From the NCBI GenBank assembly GCA_026027325.1, contig JAMSLZ010000002.1, forward strand, positions 3,100,001 through 3,164,000: a stretch of 64,000 bases of DNA, in the 5' to 3' direction. The stretch comes from Actinomucor elegans (taxonomy: Eukaryota; Mucoromycota; Mucoromycetes; Mucorales; Mucoraceae). The position numbers were made by a program, and so were the translations under genes. Under the pieces are notes generated by a model, which was not told where the DNA came from, searched no databases, and worked only from the letters and a program-made list of their open reading frames with translations. Shown here piece by piece: positions 10,339 to 21,413 of this stretch. Position 1 is the first letter of the stretch. Each line of letters starts with the position of its first letter.

Positions 10339-12208
10339 TACTGTTCTCATTTAAATGAAATAGAGTAAATACATGAAATTTATTAATAATAGTCTCATTG
10401 AAACTTAATCAATAGATTTACAAAACTCTCGCTCAATCCCGACTTAATGTTACATGAAGGAAATGAATTGCTGCATCTGACAAAAGTACATACTTATTCT
10501 AGTGCCTTAATTTCGCTTACCCATTTATACTGTATAATAATCGGCTACTGGGGCTTCTTCTTTTCTTCTAATCAAAGTCTCTACGCTACAAAACGGAGAA
10601 CAAACTGCATAATAATCTCCAGAAAGCTTCTTTTTTTTTGTTAATGCAATGTCTACCTTAACATATTACACTATTCCTTTAGATGTATGCGCCGGATGAC
10701 TGGTGTCTGTATCTAGTTGCACTATTTTCGGTATCAAGCCAACAAAGATTTGCGCGACTGGCGGTGATTTCCTATTGACAGAAGCATTATATGCAGTGTT
10801 CTGCAAGTCTTAATGGTAATTAATTATCTCAATAATATACCAGCTGTTCTTTGTAGAAGAAGAACAAGACAATCTGATTAGAAATGTTTGGGGTCTTGAT
10901 ATCTACTATCAAAAAGTCCGCTTATACACTCACATGTTTCTGTGTAATTTAAGGGTGTTCTCTAACCTGTGATCTCATTTTTTTTTTGAAAGCGCAACCG
11001 TGGAACAAATGTAGAAGATCTTTAATGTGAAACTATCAATTTAAGTATTCTTATTCAATACAAGCCAGGATTCATATTTTACATATCCCGATACGATTTT
11101 ATATTACCCCATTCACAAACATAGAGTATGCATTCAATAGGTTTCTCTATAGTATTAAATACATCCGTTTGTTAACAATGCGCTACAGGCGCTATTTAAG
11201 ACGAAAACTAGCGCACGGTTGTATAACAGAATAAACAAAGGTGGGGTACATACTTGCGAAACGCATAATAAGTGACTTTCATGAGACAGCTTTACGCGTT
11301 ACTCAGGCTGATCTTCTATAAGCAGTTAAACTCTCTATTACAAATTAGGGTTCATACTCCATCTTCAGGCCGATTGAATTACTTTTTTTATACTTTTTGT
11401 CCTATGTATAATGGTGAATATGTAGAAAAAGGAAACAAACTGTAATGAATGCAAAAGCGTCTACAACAGATACCCCCCGCAAAAGCTTCATCTTTGTGCA
11501 AAAAGCAATATCTATCTAACAATATCATCTTTTTTGATCTTCAAAGTTTACAGAGATTTTTGCTGTTATCAAAAGGTAAGGAGCTCAAATTTATCTGTTC
11601 AGCATTACTATGACAGTAGATCGAGAAATGTTTTATAACTTAACTGTATCTAGAAATTTACATCTTCCAGTATGCATGCTTTGTGTAAGTCATGTAATAT
11701 AAGATAAAAGCGGTTCGATACCATGCTGCAAAATTAGTCGATTCATATGCTGGTTTTTGACAATGTTTTTGTATGTATTCAGTAATAGACAGGCAGATAG
11801 TGGTATAGTAGGTTGCATTTCATATGCTAGCCCATTAGCTAAATAGTCAGTATATGTAGCAATGTAACGCAAAAAGCTAGAAGGAATTAAAAACAGGCTG
11901 CAGTAGTTCCCACAAGAAGTCTTAATCAAATGATAGTTGAGCACTGATGGGAAAGAACGTGTTTTCTTCTAGAGCCTTTGACTTTTAGTAGATATCCAAG
12001 ACAATAAACTGGATGTTATTAACCATATATGCCTCATAAGTGCTATTACATCGTTACTAAATTTCTCAATGAGTTACAATGGACTTTGATATGATATGAT
12101 TATTTTGTGCCCCAAAAATCATAAAGACCGTGCGGGTATCTTTGTTCAACACCTTAATAGGTGGCAATCCTACACTCAGCTTCAAAGTCCTGTTTTTGTT
12201 AGCTTTGT

Positions 12209-12234
12209 CACACACACACACACACACACACACA
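12209..12234. repeat. (CA)n microsatellite
   Basis: Thirteen CA units about 100 bp before the start of the CRAL-TRIO gene. Confidence 0.9.
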
Positions 12235-12335
12235 TTATTATCTAAAAAAAGGGACTACTTTTTTTCTTTATAAACCGTAAAGGTGGAACACGTTGAAATC
12301 TAAAAAAAAAAAAACTATCTTCTTTTACTTTTAAT

Positions 12336-13796
12336 ATGTCTCCTGCTGCTTCAACCAACACTAATGCCACTACCGAGCCATTGCCCGGACATGTTGGCAA
12401 TTTAACAGTGAAGGAAACCGATATGCTCAAGCAAATTTGGGTTCGCCTTTTCGATCTTTTCAAACAAGCAGGTACCGAATATACACCTCCTGCCAAAGAA
12501 GAAGAAGCACCCGTCAAAAAAGGTGGATGGTTCTCAAAGAAAGAAGCACCTGCTGAAAAAAAGGATCTTTTTATTGGCACTACAACTGATCCTACTTGGT
12601 TGACCTTGCCTCTGGACAAAGCCTTGCCTTTGATCTCTGGTGTTGCTCTTCAAAGCACTTTTTGGAACATGGTTGCTACCGATAACCCAGATGCTGTCGT
12701 ACTTCGTTTCTTACGTGCTCGTAAGTGGGATTTAGATGCTGCTTATAACATGTTGGCCAACACTCTCCGTTGGCGTGTATGCAACCGCATTGATGATGTG
12801 GTTGCTCTTGGTGAAAACGGGCTCCGTGATGAGCTCAACAGACTTAAGCCTGGATTCGGTGATTGCTTCATTACTCAACTGAACTCTGGTAAGGCTTATT
12901 TGGGCGGTCCTGACAAGGCCGGTCGTGGTATTTGGTAAGTTTTGGACGGGCAGTTTAATAAACATACTTGAAACTCATACTGTATGTAGTTTCATCAATG
13001 TTAGATTCCACAACAAAGATGATCAACCCCTTGAAGCTATCAAACTCCTGACAATGTATGTTATGGAAACTTCTCGCGTTGTTGTCCATCAGCCAGTGGA
13101 AGCTGCTTGTATTGTATTCAATATGGAAGGCTTTACATTAAAGAACATGGTAAGTTTTGTTTGGGGTTGGAATTAACTCGTACGAAGTGTAACAATCAAT
13201 ATTAACTCTATTTCGTACAGGATTTCGAATTTGTCAAGTTCTTGGTTACCTGCTTTGAGGCTTACTACCCAGAAACACTTGGCTCTTGCTTAATCCATAA
13301 GGCTCCTTGGGTATTCTCCACTGTATGGAATTTGATTACACCTCTCTTGGATCCTGTTGTTGCTAGCAAGATTCACTTTACTAAGGATGTAAAGGAGTTA
13401 ACAAACTATGTTGATATGGGTGCTTTACCTGGTTTCATCTCAGGCGATACTACAAAGAAGACTTTGGATGAAGCTACTGATATTGAGCCTGTCCAGCCTG
13501 GTACTTTGGCTACACCTACCGCCCCTACCTACAAAGACTATCAGGATATGATCAAAGAATTCCAGATCGAAACCACTGAATGGGCTAAAAAGAAGACTAC
13601 TGAAGAAGGTGATAACGGTGCTCGCCATGAGCTTGCTAGACAATACCGTCTTGCTCGCATCAAGGCTGAAATGGATATCAGAGGCCCCACTGGCTACCAA
13701 GCCAAGGGTTTGGTCACTATCTCTCCTGAAGGTCGTGTTATGCTCAATTATGGTAGTGAAGGATGGGTTCCTTTGGATATCACTGAAATGGTCTAA
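12336..13796 (+). CDS. CRAL-TRIO (Sec14-like) lipid-transfer protein
   Basis: Three exons (12336-12934, 12990-13149, 13221-13796) give 444 aa. An N-terminal low-complexity region with a Lys/Glu/Pro-rich linker leads to a CRAL-TRIO N motif (VVLRFLRARKWDLDAAYNML, about residues 120-139). The lipid-binding CRAL-TRIO domain follows (INVRFHNKDD, then CIVFNMEGFTLKNMDFEFVK, then EAYYPETLGSCLIHKAPWVF, then HFTKDVKELTNYVD). Such proteins bind and exchange phosphatidylinositol or other lipids between membranes in the cytosol. The C-terminal ~100 residues are charged and helical and end in GWVPLDITEMV. The arrangement resembles the yeast Csr1/Sfh type more than Sec14 itself, but I cannot assign a subfamily. 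No GOLD domain is visible. Confidence 0.9.
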
Positions 13797-15728
13797 GTAC
13801 ATTTTATTTCTTTACATATACATATTATTTGATCTACAAGACACACAATATTCTACATAGATAGCTATAATATTTTTTCTTCTGGAAAAGAAAAAAAGGG
13901 GGTTCCTTTTTCTAGTTATCTTCACTCAATCACCCAATTCCTTATTAAAAACATCATACCCTCTCAAATGCCTTTTTTTTTTGGAAATTATAATCAATAA
14001 ACTATAGTTTATTATTCAATCCAGCAAATAGAGATGATAGTTGAAGCGAACATATTTAATAGAATAATATGTTCTAAAGACCTAAATATATCGAGTCTTT
14101 CGTACAAATTACTCTATCATCGTGGATATCAAGAGCCAAGTTTTGAACTTCTACGGCGAATGCCCAAGAAAATCTGAGATTTGTCAAACCTTTCTTGGCA
14201 TGTTACACGACGAAAAGTAGATCAATATAGACTTGGCGATGCCGCTGATAGAAAGAAGGTAGTAGACTGATAAAATAACTTGCACTCACAACACTTTGCG
14301 TTACTGTGATTGATGACCTATGTAGCTCTTATATACCATTTTTGTACTAGTTTATATCGGTGCTCATTGATGGGCTAAGTAGCTTCAACTTAACAAACAT
14401 TGATTTCATTGGTTGATGGATGGCTGAAACACTTGTTTACCTTTAGCACATTCGAGAAAAGTCTAATATTACATCTAGATTAATAGATAAACGCGATAAA
14501 ATTAGCTTCCAAGAAGCACATAGGTCAAAATACTCTCTTTCAAATGAAAAAAAAAAACGTGGTTGTAACATTAAAAGCTATACTCTATATAAATCGGACA
14601 GCATATTTTGGAGTTAAATACCCCATTTAATAAACAGTATGAGGCCAACCGGAAACTTACACCGCCATTTCAAAGAGGCCATCTTTATATAAATAATTCT
14701 AACTCTCCCTAACTTTAACTAAGAAATCTTAAATGTATCTCCTCAATCATCATCCGTTATAGCCATATTTTTTATTTTAGATATGCAATTGTCATTGGGA
14801 AGTTGACAAGGTCTATTATTTGACTCGAGCGATCTCATTCAATCTCTGTCTGATCTTGCATCAGAAGAGTAGTCCATGCTCAGAATGAACAGTTGTATCT
14901 TAAAATCCTGAGTTCTACTTCAGATCGCTATTCATTATATTACATTGTCTTTCATTAATTAATGAATACTTTTCTACTTATTAAACGCCATTTTTTTTTT
15001 TTTTTTTTTTTTTTGTTAGTGAATATGTTCTTTATGTTTGTATCAAAATTGAAGATAATAATTTCTTTTGGCCGAGAACGATGAATCTTTTACAACCAAA
15101 GCATAGCAGGACAAAGTAATTACTTCATTAGAGACAAAGTCAGGTGGCTTATGCTTGAACCAGTGCTGTCAGAAGCTACAGCTACCAGGTTCTTATCGCG
15201 TGGTACCTTCTTCTACCACTTTAATTAAGACAGATGAATTTATCAAGTATATCGAACTATACATTATCCATGACATAAGCCAACTGACTGAATATTAAAA
15301 TATATAAACTAAGTTTACCTAGCAGAGATATGAGGTCATTTTTATTCATTAGTCGTTGAAATAGAGCATATTGATAGAAAGAGCTTTCGATGCCTTAAGT
15401 ATCCATTACCAACATACCAAATCAATTATATTATATATATACATATACTATTCTAGATCCTCTTCCCGACAGAAAAAAAATATATGATTTGTTTCATTTT
15501 GAAACCAAAATTTGTTCAGTTATAAAAAAAAAAAATAAAAAAAAAAAAAATACTTGATTTGTGCTTATCGTCACCAGTCGGATTTTATGCAAAACCTGAC
15601 AAAATAGAATGATAGGCTACTTAAAGAGATATGAAATTAACGCTAGTGGTTAGCAATAAAAAAAGTTTAAAAGCGCAAGGGTTCACCTTTTTTCTCACTT
15701 GTTTATTACTTACGCTTGATATAGTAAA
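13797..15728. other. Intergenic region
   Basis: AT-rich, no supported gene. Contains an antisense dispersed-element copy (about 14828-14902), a T24 run (14991-15014) and two A-rich runs around 15525-15552 not far before the trehalase start. Confidence 0.5.
14828..14902 (-). repeat. Dispersed ~60-bp element, copy 3
   Basis: Minus strand reads AACTGTTCATTCTGAGCATG, then GACTACTCTTCTGATGCAAG and a diverged end with GAGATCG. Order and spacing match the consensus. Confidence 0.65.
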
Positions 15729-18315
15729 ATGTTTGGTAATAGACGAGAATCTGTCAGTTCTACAGCCCCAGCCTCTACATATTACACCACAGGACGTAAT
15801 GGGCCTCGTCACCGAACTAGAACATATTCTGTAAGTAAAAATAACCACTATAAATATTTCCAACAGCTCTAATGATAGTCCTTAGAGGAATTCTACGGGT
15901 ATTTTTGCTGGCCACTCGAATGATAACTTGTACGCTGGTGTACAAAGACGTGCATCCTATGGTAAGTCATAAGCATTCCTATCTTTACCAATTCGTACTG
16001 ACCATTATCTATATTCAGAGGACCGAGGAAAGAACCGTCGTTTTCTCATCGATGTTGAATCTACACTGACTCGAATTCTGGAACAAGAAGATACAGATGG
16101 TGACTTTCAAATCACTATCAATGACCTTGGGCCCAAGATCCTATCTCTCGGAACTGCGGATTCTGGTGGATTCAAGCGATTCCAAATCCGAGGTAATTAC
16201 ATGCTGTCCAACTTGCTGCAGGAACTCGCTTTGGCCAAAGACTACGGCAGAAAATATATTGTTCTAGACGAAGACCGATTATCAGAGAACCCCGTTAATC
16301 GTTTGTCCAGAATGATACGCCATCTTTTTTGGGATGGGCTGACTCGTTCTATCGATGGCGATGGCCTTGAATCCATTTGTGCTGATCCCAAAAACAGATC
16401 TAGCGATATTGCGCCTAGAATTTATATTCCATATGATGAGACTGACATCTACGAGTACTATAAACGTGTCTCTGAAGAAAAGAAACATCTTCATCTAGAC
16501 GTTCAATACCTTCCCAAGGATATCACTCCCGAGTATGTGAAGAGTATCAATGACAAACCTGGCATCTTGGCTTTGGCTATGAACAAAACAGTCGATGATC
16601 AAGGTAATGTGGACTATAGCGGTGTTCCGTTTGTTGTTCCAGGCGGTCGATTCAACGAGATGTATGGCTGGGACTCTTATTTTGAAACGCTGGGACTTTT
16701 GGCTGATGGCCGAATCGAATTAGCCAAAGGCATGGCTGAAAATTTTGCATATGAAATCAAGCACTACGGAAAGATTCTCAACGCCAATCGATCATATTAT
16801 CTATGTCGTTCCCAGCCTCCGTTCTTGACTGACATGGCCATCAGGGTTTACGAAAGATTGGATCCCGCCAAAGAAGAAGAAAACAAAGCTTGGCTTCGTG
16901 AGATTTTGAAATCTGCTATCAAAGAGTATCATACCATATGGATGGCTGAACCAAGACTGGATAAAAAGACAATGTTGTCGCGTTATCGACCTGAAGGTCT
17001 TGGTATACCGCCTGAAACCGAGGCTTCTCATTTTGATCATGTAATCTTGAAGTTTGCCAAGAAGCACAATGTCACTATTTCAGAATTCAACATCATGTAT
17101 AATAATGGTGAGGTGCAAGAACCTGAACTGGATGAGTACTTTTTACATGATCGTGCAGTCAGAGAATCCGGCCATGATACAACTTATCGCTTTGAAGGTG
17201 TGTGTGCCAACTTGGCTACAGTCGATTTGAACGCTCTTTTGTACAAGTATGAAACAGATATAGCAGATTGCATTAGGGATTTTTTGGATGATGATCTTGA
17301 AGATTTTGACGGTGTCAAGCAAGCAGCTGAAGTATGGTCGGATAGAGCTTCTGTGCGAAGAAAAAGGATAGACAAGTACTTGTGGAATGACAAGGAAGAT
17401 CTTTATTTTGATTATGATACAGTCAAGGAAAAAATGACTACCTACGAAAGTGCAACTGCTTATTGGATGATGTGGGCTGGCTGTGCCTCTGAAAACCAAG
17501 CTGAACGGTTAAAAAAGAGTCTTTACAAGTTTGAAGTCCGTGGTGGGTTGGTTTCTGGTACAGAGCAATCGCGAGGCCATATTTCACTTGATCGCCCTAA
17601 TCGTCAATGGGATTTCCCATTTGGATGGGCTCCTCATCAAATCATGGCATGGGGCGGCTTTGATAACTACGGAATGTCCGATATTGCAGGACGTTTAGCC
17701 TATCGTTTTCTTTACACGTAAGTCTTTAAAGAAGTTTGAATGATAAGTTATGGTGCTCAATCTTTTTTTTTTTTTAATAGCATCACCAAATCATTTGTCG
17801 ACTTTAATGGCGTGGTTCCTGAGAAGTTTGACGTTGTAAATCTTTCTCATCAAGTCCAAGTTGAATATGGTAATGTTGGAGTTGACTTCAAATTTGTTCC
17901 AAGGGAAGGTTTTGGATGGATGAATGCTTCTTTTGAAATCGGTCTTACATATCTTAGCGTGCAGTTGCTTCGAGCACTTGGCACTCTGACAGATCCTGAT
18001 TTCTTCTTCAAGAAGATGGTTGAAAACGAAACAGAAAGCTTATCTGAGGAAGAAAAGCGTGAAGCAATGTACCGTCGTCGTGTATCTACAATTGCAGCTC
18101 GTGAAATTCTTAGCCATGAGCATGATGCGGTTGTAACCAAGATTAATACAGATGATATCATGAGGCAATCAATGAGTGCTCCCAAAACGCCTGAAATCTT
18201 TGAACATTTCCTAGCTCCATATCCTGAAGAGGTGAAGGAAGACGATGCAACGCTCCTCCCTGTAGCCAACAATTATGGCGACTATCTTGACCCATCAAGT
18301 GCCGAACGCACCTAA
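15729..18315 (+). CDS. NTH1: Neutral (cytosolic) trehalase
   Basis: Hydrolyses alpha,alpha-trehalose to two glucose; GH37; mobilises the stress and spore sugar reserve in the cytosol. Four exons (15729-15830, 15886-15961, 16019-17717, 17781-18315) give 803 aa. The regulatory N-terminus carries RRAS at about residues 55-58, a classic PKA site, and an EF-like Ca2+-binding loop DTDGDFQITINDLGPK at about 84-99. The catalytic domain has signature 1 (PGGRFNEMYGWDSYF, about 267-281), signature 2 (QWDFPFGWAPHQ) and the base-bearing REGFGWMNASF. There is no signal peptide, which separates it from acid trehalase. For the first intron the nearer AG at 15866 leads to a stop, so the acceptor at 15885 is used. 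This start is chosen because it gives the expected Ser/Arg-rich leader. Confidence 0.95.
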
Positions 18316-19355
18316 TCATTGTTTTTTGTATTATAGTACTAGTAGTACAATTATTTTTATTTTTTTTTATAAACATCATGGTATACGTATACATCCTATT
18401 CGTTATCCTTTTTATTATTTTCAATAAAATAGTTTTGACATTTCAGTCTGAACACAAAGTACACTGAAAATGCATGACTTTTTTTTTGCGCTGACGCGTT
18501 TTAGATAACAATCAAGTGGATAGTAGAATAAAAAAGCAGCAGGTGGAAGCTGATTCTCAATATAAAGTACATTACCCCTCAAGATTTACCAATCATTAAA
18601 TCTCTAATAATTTACAAAATATAATATAATCATAGTATTCCTAAATGGTAGTTTTAGTAAAAAATCCCAAGGTATCCCTTAATGCAAAACTTTCAAAGTT
18701 TACTTTTTGTATGGAGCGTAGATAAATAAATCATTTTCATAGAAATCTAGATAGTATATATTTGAGAACACACATAAGCATTTTTTTTGTAAATCTTTCA
18801 TCCTAATATATAGACTCATGGATACATTTAAAAAATAAAAAAGGATGGTCTATTTTTCGTATAACTATTAATTCAAGACATACATAGCGTTCTTTAACAA
18901 GCCAATACATATTCGAATCCTGTACAAAGTCTGTCAGACAAATAAAGCTTTATTATATATATAAAAAAAAGGTCTTGATGAGCCTGTGGTGTTAATTAGG
19001 CACACCTATTCTGCCTAGGCCATTTTCATTACTTGAATGGTTATTTAAATAAAATCACAAGTGTTATCAAAGGTTTATAAACTCATGTGACAAGTCGAAC
19101 TTTTAAGAGCCTCGTTTGAATGGCCGCTTTAATAGCGATTTTATTCACATACCGAGTTTTGGAAGATTATTTTGTAGTTCTGCATTCTCTAATGATCAAC
19201 GCAAACTATTGATATACCCTTCAGTAGTAATAGATATAATGTATGCTATTTTTGTGTCTTCGTTAAAGCATAAAATTTGCTGACTTGCTATTTACTCCTT
19301 CCATGAAGTTATTAGTTACATCTTGGTAGTTGGATTCTGCATACCTTCATTATAT
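18316..19355. other. Intergenic region
   Basis: AT-rich 3' flank of the trehalase gene with T-rich stretches. No gene is supported. It leads into the repeated RNA-like array. Confidence 0.5.
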
Positions 19356-19356
19356 G

Positions 19357-19494
19357 CCTCAAAGTAATCCTTCCCTGTTTGTATATTGTCCGTATGCCAT
19401 ACAAGACTTTATACATTTCAAAAGTTATTGAGGATGATTCGATGCTCTAAAAGCACTTTGAAAAGTACTTTACAGCGATGGCAAGCTGAGTTCG
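19357..19494 (+). ncRNA. RNA-like repeat unit 1 (type A)
   Basis: First of four related ~137-nt units in direct orientation. Predicted pairings: P1 CCTCAA+TAA with TTA+TTGAGG; P2 TGTATA (19380-19385) with TATACA (19410-19415); P3 GTAT/ATAC around a GCC loop; P4 CGATGCTC with GAGTTCG; P5 AAAGCA with TACTTT. A TTTT run that could stop RNA polymerase III lies about 25-35 nt after the conserved end. G-U wobbles in the sister copies favour the plus strand as the transcribed one. Not matched to any RNA family I know. No protein reading is conserved between copies. Confidence 0.55.
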
Positions 19495-19603
19495 TCTCAA
19501 TATAATGAAGCTTTATGTGTGCTCTTTTAAATTCTGGATTAAAGTCATCTACCTGATTCAGACATTGAAATTCTCCAAGCAGGATGAGAAACTTCATTAC
19601 ACA

Positions 19604-19740
19604 CCTCATAGTAATCCTTCCCTGTTTGTATACTGCTTTTTGTGCCACGAAAAGACTATACATTTCAAAAGTTAATGAGTATGACTCGATGCTCTAAGGA
19701 TAATATTGGAAGTATCTTACGGTGATGGCAAACCGAGCTC
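19604..19740 (+). ncRNA. RNA-like repeat unit 2 (type B)
   Basis: Same length as unit 1 but a distinct sequence type. P1 is CTCAT/ATGAG, a swapped A-U to U-A pair relative to type A. P2 TGTATA/TATACA is kept. P3 is rebuilt as CTTTTTGT-GCC-ACGAAAAG (8 bp including one U-G). P5 is AGGATA/TATCTT, with two swapped pairs relative to type A. A TTCTTTT run follows the unit. Confidence 0.55.
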
Positions 19741-19894
19741 ATGTCAGTGTAAAACCGTTCTTTTAAAGTTATTTTATTTTTGGGTAAACTGCAATTTTGT
19801 TCGAATTCCTCAGCATTTTTAATTTTGTTGTTAAACTATTAACAGGTTTTGGTTTAAGAAGTACTCTCATTTTCCTGCGCTCTCTCACCATATG

Positions 19895-20031
19895 CCTCGT
19901 AGTAATCCTTCCCTGTTTGTATATTTTTTTTGTGCCACGAAAAGACTATACATTTCAAAAGTTAATGAGTATGACTCGATGCTCTAAGGATAATATTGGA
20001 AGTATCTTATGGTGATGGCAAACCGAGCTCG
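19895..20031 (+). ncRNA. RNA-like repeat unit 3 (type B)
   Basis: Near twin of unit 2. Differences fall so that pairing is retained: CTCAT becomes CTCGT in P1 (G-U against ATGAG), and the first C of P3 becomes T (U-G). The P4 closing helix CGATGCTC/GAGCTCG is complete. Confidence 0.55.
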
Positions 20032-20166
20032 TGTCGATATGGTTGAAGGGCCGTTATTTATAAAGGTAAATTTGTTCTTTTTATTTGATAGTTTTCCTTT
20101 TGCTTTTTTTATTTTATTTTATTTTATGTAGATTTTCCACTGAGCGAACAAAGTTTACTTCATACA

Positions 20167-20304
20167 CCTCAAAGTAATCCTTCCCTGTTTGTGTATTGTC
20201 CGTATGCCATACAAGACTTTACACATTTCAAAAGTTATTGAGGATGATTCGATGCTCTAAAAGCACTTTGAAAAGTACTTTACAGCGATGGCAAGCTGAG
20301 CTCG
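20167..20304 (+). ncRNA. RNA-like repeat unit 4 (type A)
   Basis: Near twin of unit 1. In P2 both strands changed together: TGTATA/TATACA became TGTGTA/TACACA (20200-20205 with 20220-20225), an A-U to G-C double substitution. P4 is perfect (CGATGCTC/GAGCTCG). The unit is followed after about 16 nt by a T41 run, far longer than any terminator needs. Confidence 0.6.
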
Positions 20305-20318
20305 GATCAGTATGAAGA

Positions 20319-20320
<2 letters not shown>

Positions 20321-20361
<41 letters not shown>
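20321..20361 (+). repeat. Poly-T run of 41
   Basis: Longest homopolymer in the window, directly after RNA-like unit 4. Other T runs of more than 20 occur at 14991-15014, 23407-23427, 27659-27687, 29781-29801, 50727-50751 and 50969-51000. Confidence 0.9.
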
Positions 20362-20362
<1 letters not shown>

Positions 20363-21413
20363 GTCAGAAAGTCTATTGTATGTTATGTAGTTTTGCTAAT
20401 ATCGCAAGAATAATGTCACTTACACTTTTATTAGCTCAAGCAAGTACTTCGATCAAATGTTCTTACTCTTTGTGTTTTCGTCAGTACGTCGACATGATTT
20501 TTTTTTGTGTCAAGTTAAAAACTTGGTCGAGGCGAAAATTTCATTCTGCTTTGTGATTGCGAACTACTAACCATAACTACAGTACTTTGCATTTTTAGCT
20601 GGGCAAAATTACCACAGGTTGAGTATATCACAACACAAATATTGCCTTTCACGGAAGATTGACACCTGTAATAATTAAATATAATAAACTACTCGATAAA
20701 ACTCTGTCCTTTATTATTAAATTATTTATGTTTAATATTAATTCTAGAAACAAGGGATGGGTTGTTCTAGTTCTTTCAATTGATTATATATCCTGAAGAA
20801 CCTAAAAAGATATCCAGCCATGGAAGCCTTCTCATGGGATCTTAGCAATAGTAGCAAATTTGATTGGCTGATCAGATTTACACTATTACAACGCCTTTGA
20901 AGGAACCTGTATCTTAACTGGCTATTGATAAATTTCTGCTGAGATCAGTTTAAGTCGAAATAGAACTTCTCAATACTCTGTAGAAAGACTTTAGATTATT
21001 ATTGTATACTATATTAATTTGCTTATCACACTTGACAAGTATCTTGTATTCAAAATGAACAGAGAAACATCTAATCTTTATGAACGAGTAACACAGAAAG
21101 CCAAAGACGTCTCTATAGAGAGGAATAGTGTCCATAGCTAAAAAGATGTTATTTGGAGTGTTTTTTGCTTCATGAGGCCTTCATATATTCACTCTTGTAG
21201 AGTAAATGGATTTTTTTTACGTAGATATATGGGTAGGAAGACCCAGAGACGTTGTTATTACGTCAATGTATCCCACCCGTTATTATAATGAAAGCAAACA
21301 AAAAAGTGGCGATCTTTCTCTTCCCACTTTAATAGAGTAGACAGCAAGAGTTTCATTTCTTATTGTTTATACTATTCTCATAACGCTACACATATCCATT
21401 TTATATACTTTCA
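20362..21413. other. Intergenic region
   Basis: No supported gene or further RNA-like unit. AT-rich sequence leading to the promoter of the next gene. Confidence 0.5.

Larger units (their letters stand above)
7120..12335. other. Gene-poor 5.2-kb region
   Basis: No intact gene is supported. It contains two eroded coding stretches (about 7583-8600 minus and 9195-9740 plus, listed separately), a small membrane-type ORF (8972-9175 minus), dispersed-element copies near 10106-10140 and 10272-10338 and, at the far end, a (CA)n run. The rest is AT-rich with no readable structure. Confidence 0.5.

Noticed and set aside
11690..11760. GGTTCGATACC, resembling a tRNA B box
   Set aside because: No matching A box at the right distance and no cloverleaf could be folded around it.
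18900..18925. ATTCGAATCC B-box-like string
   Set aside because: No A box or acceptor stem around it; not a tRNA gene.
19418..19663. 81-codon minus-strand ORF over the repeated array
   Set aside because: It spans parts of two RNA-like units, and its translation is not kept in the other two copies.
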